Assembly (NCBI GenBank): GCA_964566175.1
Contig: CAZMHU010000023.1
Location: 1-23,916, forward strand
Source: SIG589 sp964566175
GTDB lineage: Bacteria > Bacillota > Clostridia > Oscillospirales > Acutalibacteraceae
Length of the DNA stretch: 23,916 bases
Reading direction: 5' to 3'
The notes under the pieces were generated by a model, which was given only the letters and a program-made list of their open reading frames with translations, did no database searches and had not been told where the DNA came from. A program made the position numbers and the translations under genes. This document shows, piece after piece, positions 14,498-21,125 of the stretch; position 1 is the stretch's first letter; every line of letters starts with the position of its first letter.

Positions 14498-15247
14498 ATG
14501 AAACTTGATAAGGTAATCGCAGTAAGAAACAATAAAACAGTTTACCGTGACGGTGACAGATGTATTAAGGTTTTCAACGCTGACTTTTCTAAGGCCGATG
14601 TTCTTAACGAGGCATTAAATCAAGCCAGAATTGAAGAGACCGGTCTTAACATACCGAAGGTTCTTGAGGTTACTATGATTGATGGCAAGTGGGCCATTAT
14701 ATCCGAGTTTATAAAGGGTAAAACCTTGGCACAACTTATGGCTGACGAACCTGATAAGAAGGATGAATATCTCAATTTGCTTGTTGACCTTCAGATGGAA
14801 GTTCAGTCAAAGACCTGCCCGCTTCTTAACAAACTTAAAGATAAGATGAACAGCAAAATCGGTCAGTCTACACTTGACGCCACCACACGTTATGACCTCC
14901 ACACACGTCTTGAGGGTATGCCCAAGCACAACAAGGTTTGCCACGGTGACTTCAACCCCTCGAACATCATTATTTCCGAAGACGGCACACCGTATATAAT
15001 CGACTGGTCACACGCAACACAGGGCAACGCTTCTGCCGACGTAGCACGCACATACTTGCTCTTCTGGCTCAACGGTGACATCGAAGGTGCTAAGGCATAT
15101 CTTGACCTCTTCTGCACGAAGAGTAATACCGCAAAGCAGTATGTTCAGAAGTGGATGCCGATTGTTGCCGCTTCACAGTCCGTTAAGGGTAACGAGCATG
15201 AGCGCGAATTCCTGCTTTCATGGGTTGACGTTGTAGATTACGAATAA
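14498..15247 (+). CDS. APH-fold (choline kinase-like) phosphotransferase
   Basis: The protein has 249 aa with a kinase-like fold. The catalytic loop is CHGDFNPSN (H149, D151, N156), and the metal-binding Asp of the following motif is in YIIDWSHA (D169). The N-lobe has short strands ending in WAIISEFIKGKTLAQLM, where the hinge E and the GKTL helix are typical of the family. Relatives phosphorylate small alcohols, aminoglycosides or proteins; here the gene lies inside an adhE-hydrogenase operon that also encodes a PP2C-type phosphatase. A homologous gene in the Ruminococcus albus cluster was, as I recall, described as a serine/threonine protein kinase. The pairing suggests reversible phosphorylation of a pathway protein, but the target is unknown. 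There is no reason to call it an antibiotic-resistance gene. Confidence 0.82.
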   Translation: MKLDKVIAVRNNKTVYRDGDRCIKVFNADFSKADVLNEALNQARIEETGLNIPKVLEVTMIDGKWAIISEFIKGKTLAQLMADEPDKKDEYLNLLVDLQMEVQSKTCPLLNKLKDKMNSKIGQSTLDATTRYDLHTRLEGMPKHNKVCHGDFNPSNIIISEDGTPYIIDWSHATQGNASADVARTYLLFWLNGDIEGAKAYLDLFCTKSNTAKQYVQKWMPIVAASQSVKGNEHEREFLLSWVDVVDYE

Positions 15248-15259
15248 GGAGAACTTAAA

Positions 15260-15499
15260 ATGAAAGTTACTGTTTGTATAGGTAGTTCCTGCCATATTAA
15301 AGGCTCAAGACAGGTCGTTGAACAACTTCAGTATCTTATCGCCGAGAACAATCTCGGTGATAAGGTTGAACTAGGCGGAACATTCTGCATGGGCAAGTGC
15401 CAACAGGGTGTTTGCGTAACGGTTGACGGTGATTTTTATTCCGTAACTCCCGAAACCGTTGACGAATTTTTCGAGAAGAATATTAAAGCACGGGTGTAG
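15260..15499 (+). CDS. Small [2Fe-2S] thioredoxin-like ferredoxin, first of a pair
   Basis: This 79-aa protein has four cysteines in the NuoE/thioredoxin-like [2Fe-2S] pattern: VCIGSSCHIKG (C6, C11) and TFCMGKC (C43, C47). It is about half the length of full NuoE subunits and lacks their N-terminal helical extension. Such domains carry one electron to or from larger redox enzymes. It sits 12 bases after the kinase gene with AAGGAG ahead of the start, and a paralogue follows 3 bases after its stop. A role as electron carrier for one of the two hydrogenases is inferred from position. Confidence 0.88.
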   Translation: MKVTVCIGSSCHIKGSRQVVEQLQYLIAENNLGDKVELGGTFCMGKCQQGVCVTVDGDFYSVTPETVDEFFEKNIKARV

Positions 15500-15502
15500 C
15501 AT

Positions 15503-15760
15503 ATGATGATAATTCAGGTTTGTGTGGGAAGTTCCTGTCATTTAAAAGGTTCATCCGACATTGTGGAACTCCTGCAAAAAGCCGTTGAAGAATATCATCT
15601 TGAAGACGAAATTACACTTGCCGGTAGTTTTTGTATCGGCAAGTGTAACCGTGTCGGTGTTACCGTTCAGGTTGACGATGATATTCATACAGGTATAACA
15701 AGGGAAAACTTTAAAGAATTTTTCACCGAAAACGTACTTAATAAAATCGAAAGGGATTAG
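15503..15760 (+). CDS. Small [2Fe-2S] thioredoxin-like ferredoxin, second of a pair
   Basis: This 85-aa paralogue of the preceding gene has the same cysteine spacing: VCVGSSCHLKG (C7, C12) and SFCIGKC (C44, C48). The two differ over most other positions, so this is an old duplication with possible division of labour rather than a recent copy. There are two adjacent ATG codons (15503 and 15506), and only a weak GGTG is visible before them, so translation is probably coupled to the upstream stop. It ends two bases before the sensory hydrogenase gene, pointing to that protein as a likely partner. Confidence 0.87.
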   Translation: MMIIQVCVGSSCHLKGSSDIVELLQKAVEEYHLEDEITLAGSFCIGKCNRVGVTVQVDDDIHTGITRENFKEFFTENVLNKIERD

Positions 15761-15762
15761 TT

Positions 15763-17442
15763 ATGCCAAACTGTTTGACTTTGAAAAAATCAAACTGCAA
15801 AAACTGCTATAAGTGTATTCGCCACTGTCCTGTTAAGGCAATTCGTTTTTCCGGAAACCAAGCACATATTATCGGAAACGAGTGTATTCTTTGCGGTCAG
15901 TGTTTTGTTGTTTGTCCGCAAAACGCAAAGGAAATTGTTGACGAGACCGAAAAAGTCAAGGTGCTTCTGCAAAGCGGTGAGCCCGTTATTGTCAGTCTTG
16001 CACCGTCTTTTATCGCCAACTATGACGGCGTAGGCATCGCTTCTATGCGAAAGGCGCTTAAACAACTCGGATTTTACGATGTTGAGGAAACTGCAATAGG
16101 TGCTACTATTGTAAAAACCGAATATGAACGTATGCTTAAAGAGGAAGAACGTGATATAATCATATCTTCTTGCTGCCATTCCATAAATTTGCTTATACAA
16201 AAGCATTATCCCGCTGTTTTGGAATACCTTGCCGATGTTGTATCACCGATGCAGGCACACTGCAAGGATATTAAAAGCCGTTTCCCGAACGCAAAAACCG
16301 TCTTTATCGGTCCTTGCGTTGCGAAAAAGGACGAAGCGGAACACTACGAGGGCATCGTTGATGCCGTTCTCACCTTTGAAGAACTCACAAACTGGTTAAA
16401 GGCAGAGAGCATTGAACTAGAACAGAAACTCGACAAAGACGAACACAGCAGGGCAAGATTTTTCCCGACCACCGGCGGAATTTTGAAGACAATGGCAAAG
16501 GATATGCCGGGTTATTCCTATATGGCACTTGACGGCGTCGACAACTGTATCGCCGCAATAAAGGATATTGAAAAAGGAAAAATCCACAAGTGCTTTATCG
16601 AAATGTCGGCTTGCATAGGCAGTTGTATCGGTGGACCGGTAATGGAAAAATACCACCGCGATTCTGTTGTAAAGGATTATATATCCGTTTCAAACTATGC
16701 GGGCGAAAAAGATTTCGTGGTTTCTCAGCCTAAGGCTATTGAACTTAAAAAGAGTTTTGAATTTATCGAACAGCGTTTCCAAACGCCGTCCGAAACGGAG
16801 ATAGCCGCTGTTTTACGTCAAATGGGCAAGTTTAAACCATCACAAGAACTCAACTGCGGTTCTTGCGGTTATAACACTTGTCGCGAAAAGGCTATTGCCG
16901 TTTGCCACGGAAAAGCGGAAATCTCAATGTGTTTGCCGTTCCTCAAAGATAAAGCCGAAAGTTTTTCGGACACTATCGTTAACAATTCGCCGAACGGACT
17001 TATTGTTCTTAACGAAAATCTTGAGGTTCAGCAGATTAACCGTGCGGCAAGACAAATTATGAATATTCGTTCGGCTAAGGATATTCTCGGCGATCAGGTT
17101 ATTCGCATACTTGATCCCACGGTGTTCTTAACCGTTTTGAAAAGCGGCAGAGATGTGCACGGAGAGCGTGTTTATCTTGCCGAATATAAGCGCTATGTCG
17201 AACAGTCTGTAGTTTACGATAAAGATTCCAGACTGCTTGTAGGCATTATGCGTGATATAACCGATGAACAGACCGAGCGCGAGAAGAAAGAGCACATCGG
17301 CAGACAGACCATTGAGGTTGCCGATAAGGTCGTTGAAAAGCAGATGCGTATCGTACAGGAAATCGCATCATTGCTCGGAGAAACCGCCGCCGAAACGAAA
17401 ATTGCGCTTGCAAAACTGAAGGAGTCTATTACCGATGAATGA
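15763..17442 (+). CDS. hydS: PAS-domain putative sensory [FeFe]-hydrogenase
   Basis: The protein has 559 aa with domains in order: two [4Fe-4S] ferredoxin motifs (C12-C15-C18-C22 and C41-C44-C47-C51); the hydrogenase H-domain (about 70-330); a four-cysteine FeS domain (C365, C368, C373, C390); a PAS domain (about 400-500); and a C-terminal helical tail (about 500-559). H-cluster ligands are present, but the loops differ from catalytic enzymes: SSCCHS (135-140, His where TSCCP has Pro), GPCVAKK (183-189) and SACIGSCIGG (282-291). This architecture is that of group C (HydS) hydrogenases, thought to sense H2 rather than make it. The tail may contact the phosphatase, whose gene overlaps this one by 8 bases. 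The symbol follows usage for R. albus. Cytoplasmic. Confidence 0.9.
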   Translation: MPNCLTLKKSNCKNCYKCIRHCPVKAIRFSGNQAHIIGNECILCGQCFVVCPQNAKEIVDETEKVKVLLQSGEPVIVSLAPSFIANYDGVGIASMRKALKQLGFYDVEETAIGATIVKTEYERMLKEEERDIIISSCCHSINLLIQKHYPAVLEYLADVVSPMQAHCKDIKSRFPNAKTVFIGPCVAKKDEAEHYEGIVDAVLTFEELTNWLKAESIELEQKLDKDEHSRARFFPTTGGILKTMAKDMPGYSYMALDGVDNCIAAIKDIEKGKIHKCFIEMSACIGSCIGGPVMEKYHRDSVVKDYISVSNYAGEKDFVVSQPKAIELKKSFEFIEQRFQTPSETEIAAVLRQMGKFKPSQELNCGSCGYNTCREKAIAVCHGKAEISMCLPFLKDKAESFSDTIVNNSPNGLIVLNENLEVQQINRAARQIMNIRSAKDILGDQVIRILDPTVFLTVLKSGRDVHGERVYLAEYKRYVEQSVVYDKDSRLLVGIMRDITDEQTEREKKEHIGRQTIEVADKVVEKQMRIVQEIASLLGETAAETKIALAKLKESITDE

Positions 17443-18607
17443 TTTATGTGCTGATATTGGTTATAAGAGTATAAATCATTACGGTGAACAGCTTTGCGGT
17501 GACCATGTTGATATTGTTGAGCCGAACGATGACTCAACGGTTATTGTTTTATCGGACGGACTCGGCAGCGGAGTTAAAGCAAGTATTCTTTCAACACTCA
17601 CATCGAAAATTATATCAACAATGCTCGCTGAGGGACTTTCCCTAGAAGAATGTGTTGAAACAATAGCGGCAACCCTGCCGGTTTGTTCTGTTAGAGGTGT
17701 GGCGTATTCCACCTTTACCATAATTCATCTGATTAACAATCAAACAGCGGAACTCATACAGTATGATAACCCGCATATCATCGTTATTCGTGATGAAAAA
17801 ACTTGGGAATACCCAAAAACCGAGATGACAATCGGCGGAAAGAAGATTTTCAAATCGCTCATCAATTTGCAGGAAAACGATATTTTTGTGGCAATGAGCG
17901 ACGGTTGCCCACACGCGGGAATAGGTACTGCCTACAATTTCGGTTGGAAGAGGGAGGATATTGCCGGTTTTATGGAGGCTCTTGCTCCTGTTGGCTATAC
18001 CGCAAAAACTCTTTCCACTATGCTTGTTGACGAGTGCGATAAACTCTACGGTCATAAACCGGGTGATGATGCAACTGCTTGCGTTGTGCGTATACGTCGC
18101 AGAGAACCGATGAATATGCTTTTCGGTCCGCCTTCAAACCGCGACGATGCTGACAGAATGATGTCACTCTTCTTCTCGAAAGAGGGTAAGCACATTATCT
18201 GTGGCGGCACGACCTCTTCGATAGCGGCAAAGTTTTTGCGTAAACCTCTTAAAGCAACGCTGAAGTTTGAGCAAAGCGACGTTCCGCCTATTGCCGAAAT
18301 CGAGGGCGTTGATTTGGTTACCGAGGGTGTTATTACCGTTAACAAAGTGCTTGAATATGCTAGAGATTATTTGGGCGAAAACAGATTTTACGAACATTGG
18401 AGTTTCAAAAAAGACGGCGCATCATTGATTTGCCGATTGCTTTTTGAAGAAGCGACAGATATTAACTTTTATGTCGGACGTGCCATAAATCCCGCACACC
18501 AAAACCCCGACCTTCCGATAAATTTCAATATTAAAATGAACTTGGTCGAGGAATTGTCCGATTGTTTGAGAAAAATGGGAAAACGGATTAAAGTAAGTTA
18601 TTTTTAA
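17435..18607 (+). CDS. SpoIIE/PP2C-type serine/threonine phosphatase with an extra C-terminal domain
   Basis: The protein has 390 aa. The N-terminal phosphatase domain (about 1-225) keeps the metal-binding acidic residues of the PP2C/SpoIIE fold: CGDHVDI (D23), LSDGLGSG (D41), MSDGCPHAG (D156) and GDDATACVV (D211, D212). The remaining 165 residues (from about FGPPSNRDDADRMM) form a separate domain with a glycine-rich ICGGTTSS turn that I cannot assign. The start overlaps the end of hydS by 8 bases (ATGAATGA), so translation is coupled and the two probably form a signalling pair: H2 state read by HydS, output as dephosphorylation. The APH-fold kinase upstream may be the opposing activity. The target is not known. 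No membrane segment or signal peptide is seen. Confidence 0.87.
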   Translation: MNDLCADIGYKSINHYGEQLCGDHVDIVEPNDDSTVIVLSDGLGSGVKASILSTLTSKIISTMLAEGLSLEECVETIAATLPVCSVRGVAYSTFTIIHLINNQTAELIQYDNPHIIVIRDEKTWEYPKTEMTIGGKKIFKSLINLQENDIFVAMSDGCPHAGIGTAYNFGWKREDIAGFMEALAPVGYTAKTLSTMLVDECDKLYGHKPGDDATACVVRIRRREPMNMLFGPPSNRDDADRMMSLFFSKEGKHIICGGTTSSIAAKFLRKPLKATLKFEQSDVPPIAEIEGVDLVTEGVITVNKVLEYARDYLGENRFYEHWSFKKDGASLICRLLFEEATDINFYVGRAINPAHQNPDLPINFNIKMNLVEELSDCLRKMGKRIKVSYF

Positions 18608-18611
18608 GGAG
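18606..18611 (+). promoter_or_regulatory. Ribosome binding site deciding the hydrogenase start
   Basis: AAGGAG ends 10 bases before ATG 18622 but only 4 before an in-frame TTG at 18616. The ATG is preferred, giving MRKFDTK as the N-terminus. Confidence 0.6.
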
Positions 18612-18621
18612 TAAATTGTAT

Positions 18622-20043
18622 ATGAGAAAGTTTGATACAAAAATACAGTATTTAAAATATAAAGTATTGCGAGAGGTGGCACGTCAGGCTTGGAACGATA
18701 CATTGCTCCAAAACATCTTCGAAATACCTAAAACTATCGTCCCCGGAAAAACCGCAACAATGCGTTGCTGTGTTTATAAAGAGCGTGCGATTTTGGCAGA
18801 GCGTGTGAAAATCGCAATGGGAGGAGACAAAGATAACCCGAACGTTATCGAGGTTATCGATATTGCTTGTGATGAGTGTCCTGCCGCAGGTTATGAGGTT
18901 ACCGATTCCTGCCGCGGCTGTTTGGCTCACCGTTGTGAAGACGTTTGTAAACGTGGTGCTATTTCTTTTGACCATAACCACGTTGCACATATTGACAAAT
19001 CAAAGTGTGTTGAGTGCGGTCAGTGTGCAAAGGTTTGCCCTTATTCGGCTATCGTAAACCGCAAACGTCCTTGCCAACTTGCCTGCAAGGTTAAGGCGAT
19101 TTCCATAAATGATGATAACGCCGCCGCAATAAACAACGATAAGTGTATTCAGTGCGGTGCTTGTGTTTACCAGTGTCCGTTCGGCGCTATTATGGACAAG
19201 TCATATATCCTCAATGTTATTGATATTATCAAGAAGAGCGAGGATAATAAGAACTATAAGGTCTATGCGATGGTTGCACCGTCAATTTCGAGCCAGTTTA
19301 AATACGCTAAACTCGGACAGGTTATTTCGGGACTTAAAGAACTCGGTTTCCATACCGTAATTGAGGCTGCTCTCGGCGCGGATATGGTGGCACAGGCAGA
19401 GTCGAAAGAACTTTCCGAAAAAGGTTTCTTGACCAGTTCTTGCTGTCCGGCATTCGTTCAGTATGTTAAGTCGGCATTTCCGGATATGTTGCCGTACGTA
19501 TCGCACAATCTTTCTCCGATGGCTACACTTGCAAAATATATCAAGAGTACCGACGAGAACGCCAAGGTTATATTTATAGGGCCTTGCACTGCGAAGAAAG
19601 CCGAAGCGCAACTTGAAAGTGTTAAACCGTATATTGACGCGGTTATGACTTTTGAAGAGTTGCAGGCTCTTTATGACAGCAAAGATATCGATATTACAAC
19701 TCTCGGTGAGGATGTTCTTGACAACGCATCATATTTCGGAAGAATTTTTGCCCGTTCCGGCGGTCTTTCCGATGCGGTTGCACAGGGACTTAAAGAGCAG
19801 GGAATTGAGTTTGATTTGAAGGCTGTTTCCTGTGACGGAATTGAGGAGTGCCGAATGGCATTGCTTAAAAAGAGCAAAAACGTTCTTGATGCCAACTTTA
19901 TTGAAGGTATGGCTTGTGTCGGCGGCTGTATAGGCGGCGCAGGATGTCTCACCCACGGCGAAAAGAACAAAGCCGAGGTTGACAAATACGGCAGAGAAGC
20001 ACTTGAAAAAACAATCGGCGATGCCGTATCGTTTTTGAAATAA
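18622..20043 (+). CDS. [FeFe]-hydrogenase, probably group B (ferredoxin-type)
   Basis: From ATG 18622 the protein has 473 aa. The N-terminal region is rich in FeS ligands: C97-C100-C105-C109, C129-C132-C135-C139, C151/C155 and C175-C178-C181-C185, enough for three or more [4Fe-4S] clusters. The H-domain (from about 210) has TSSCCPAF (C274, C275), IGPCTAKK (C322) and MACVGGCIGG (C432, C436), so a complete H-cluster can form and the proton-relay cysteine is kept. The SSCCPAF and IGPCTAKK loop variants and short length fit group B enzymes rather than the bifurcating HydABC type; no diaphorase subunit is encoded nearby. It probably makes or uses H2 with ferredoxin. It is the last gene of the operon, 14 bases after the phosphatase and ahead of a strong terminator. 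Confidence 0.88.
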   Translation: MRKFDTKIQYLKYKVLREVARQAWNDTLLQNIFEIPKTIVPGKTATMRCCVYKERAILAERVKIAMGGDKDNPNVIEVIDIACDECPAAGYEVTDSCRGCLAHRCEDVCKRGAISFDHNHVAHIDKSKCVECGQCAKVCPYSAIVNRKRPCQLACKVKAISINDDNAAAINNDKCIQCGACVYQCPFGAIMDKSYILNVIDIIKKSEDNKNYKVYAMVAPSISSQFKYAKLGQVISGLKELGFHTVIEAALGADMVAQAESKELSEKGFLTSSCCPAFVQYVKSAFPDMLPYVSHNLSPMATLAKYIKSTDENAKVIFIGPCTAKKAEAQLESVKPYIDAVMTFEELQALYDSKDIDITTLGEDVLDNASYFGRIFARSGGLSDAVAQGLKEQGIEFDLKAVSCDGIEECRMALLKKSKNVLDANFIEGMACVGGCIGGAGCLTHGEKNKAEVDKYGREALEKTIGDAVSFLK

Positions 20044-20099
20044 TTCTTAACATAAGATTTTTTCAGGTGTTTGCAATAAAAGCAAAACGGATAAATTAA

Positions 20100-20137
20100 A
20101 GAGAAACGATTGTCGCTTGACAGTCGTTTCTCTTTTT
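20100..20137. terminator. Terminator of the redox operon, probably bidirectional
   Basis: AGAGAAACGATTGTC (20100-20114) and GACAGTCGTTTCTCT (20119-20133) pair over 15 bp with one G-U and a 4-base loop, followed by TTTTTA. On the minus strand TTTAATTTAT follows, so it could also end the convergent AraC transcript. The 20044-20099 gap holds nothing else. Confidence 0.9.
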
Positions 20138-20157
20138 ATGATAATTACTGTAGTTGT

Positions 20158-20967
20158 TCAAGTTTTTTTGTTGTGTGTGTCGGTCGGAGCTTCATTGAAC
20201 GAACGCCGATACGCACGATAGAAGGTGCTTATCTCGGAAAAACCCGATTTTTCAGCAATTTGAGCAATGGACAGAGCGGTATTTTGCAATAGATAACGCG
20301 CATAATCAACCCGAAGTTGATTTATATAGTTTTTAACACCGCCATAACGTTCTGTAAAAAGTCGGCAAAGCGTTGCTCTGCTGACTCCAATCGCCAAAGC
20401 GACATCCGAGACATTTAATTGCGGGCTTTTGAAATTTTCAAGACAATAACTTATTGCGGAGCGGTACAAATAATCTTTGTGCGTCACATTTTCAATTCCG
20501 CATACCTGCATAATATCGAAAATAAGCGATAGTAACCGCACATTTGTTTGTGCGTTAATATAGCAGGTATCATCTTCCGAATTTTTATAATTATTTTCAA
20601 AATCTTCAATTATATTGCCGTTTAAAACTGAAGACCATTGCGTATGAGTAAAAAAACCCGTTTTCGGTTTATAAGAGAAAAAAACGTCTTTAAGTTCTCC
20701 GAAATAGTTCGGGCTGAACACAAAGCAAAAACGCAGACAGTCGCGGGTGGCGTCCTGATAACTGTGTGCCATATACGGAAATATCAAAACCCCGTCTCCG
20801 GATGATACTTTTCGCTTTTCACCTTCTATTTCTACCGTGACCGCTCCTTGCGTGATTATCATAAGTTCAACGTGTTCGTGATAATGCAGTGACCTTTCGC
20901 GTATTTTATCGACAGAGGGGCGAGGTATGATATATGTGCTTTTTTCAAACACTTTATCATTCGGCAC
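20158..20967 (-). CDS. AraC-family transcriptional regulator
   Basis: The protein has 269 aa. The N-terminal cupin-type sensor (about 10-110) includes LHYHEHVELMIITQGAVTVEI and GDGVLIFPYMAHSY. The C-terminal pair of helix-turn-helix motifs is complete: VALAIGVSRATLCRLFTERYG and LSIAQIAEKSGFSEISTFYRAYRR. The GTG at 20967 is the chosen start because AAGGAG (minus strand, 20982-20977) lies 9 bases ahead. A TTG at 20976 touches that site and is not usable. It is divergent from a surface phosphodiesterase-family gene across 158 bases holding two promoters and repeat pairs. AraC proteins usually activate a neighbour in response to a sugar or other small ligand, so that gene is the likely target. 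The ligand is not known. Confidence 0.9.
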   Translation of the reverse strand: MPNDKVFEKSTYIIPRPSVDKIRERSLHYHEHVELMIITQGAVTVEIEGEKRKVSSGDGVLIFPYMAHSYQDATRDCLRFCFVFSPNYFGELKDVFFSYKPKTGFFTHTQWSSVLNGNIIEDFENNYKNSEDDTCYINAQTNVRLLSLIFDIMQVCGIENVTHKDYLYRSAISYCLENFKSPQLNVSDVALAIGVSRATLCRLFTERYGGVKNYINQLRVDYARYLLQNTALSIAQIAEKSGFSEISTFYRAYRRSFNEAPTDTHNKKT

Positions 20968-20976
20968 GAAAATCAA

Positions 20977-20982
20977 CTCCTT
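20977..20982 (-). promoter_or_regulatory. Ribosome binding site for the GTG start of the AraC gene
   Basis: On the minus strand AAGGAG is followed by 9 bases and GTG (20967). The in-frame TTG at 20976 begins directly after the site and is therefore rejected. Confidence 0.65.
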
Positions 20983-20992
20983 TTACAAAAAA

Positions 20993-21021
20993 ATTATACT
21001 TTATATTTGCGTATACGTCAA
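20993..21021 (-). promoter_or_regulatory. Promoter of the AraC gene
   Basis: On the minus strand TTGACG (21021-21016), 17 bases, then a perfect TATAAT (20998-20993). The spacer contains the 8-bp palindrome CGTATACG (21010-21017), a possible autoregulatory site. Confidence 0.8.
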
Positions 21022-21022
21022 A

Positions 21023-21062
21023 TCAAAAATCTTATGATTGAGACAAAATGCACGATTTTTGA
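21023..21062. repeat. Inverted repeat between divergent promoters
   Basis: TCAAAAATC (21023-21031) and GATTTTTGA (21054-21062) are perfect 9-bp inverted copies whose centres are 31 bases apart, close to three helical turns. They lie between the AraC and surface-protein promoters, so a regulator could contact both on one face of the DNA. Confidence 0.5.
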
Positions 21063-21074
21063 GTTGTTATGCAC
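21048..21074 (+). promoter_or_regulatory. Direct repeat ATGCAC, likely AraC-type activator site
   Basis: ATGCAC occurs at 21048-21053 and 21069-21074, 21 bases start to start (two helical turns). The second copy ends exactly where the -35 of the surface-protein promoter begins (21075). Direct repeats with 21-base phasing next to a -35 are the classical arrangement for AraC-family activators. Confidence 0.5.
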
Positions 21075-21103
21075 TTGTGTTTTTACTGCCTACACAATAC
21101 AAT
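21075..21103 (+). promoter_or_regulatory. Promoter of the surface phosphodiesterase-family gene
   Basis: TTGTGT (21075-21080), 17 bases, then TACAAT (21098-21103). AGGGAGGAG (21112-21120) precedes the ATG at 21126. The -35 is imperfect, which suits a promoter that needs an activator. Confidence 0.7.
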
Positions 21104-21125
21104 GAAATCATAGGGAGGAGTTTAA

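Noticed and set aside
14498..15247. Aminoglycoside-resistance gene
   Set aside because: The APH fold is shared by many kinases. Operon context with adhE and hydrogenases, and no mobile element nearby, make resistance unlikely.
18616..18621. TTG start at 18616 for the second hydrogenase
   Set aside because: It is only 4 bases from AAGGAG and adds just two residues. The ATG at 18622 has normal spacing.
15260..20043. Electron-bifurcating HydABC hydrogenase complex
   Set aside because: No NuoF-like flavoprotein subunit is encoded, and the [2Fe-2S] proteins are short. The two hydrogenases fit the sensory and group B types instead.
20158..20976. TTG start at 20976 for the AraC gene
   Set aside because: The TTG directly abuts the AAGGAG sequence, leaving no spacing. 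GTG at 20967 has a 9-base spacing.
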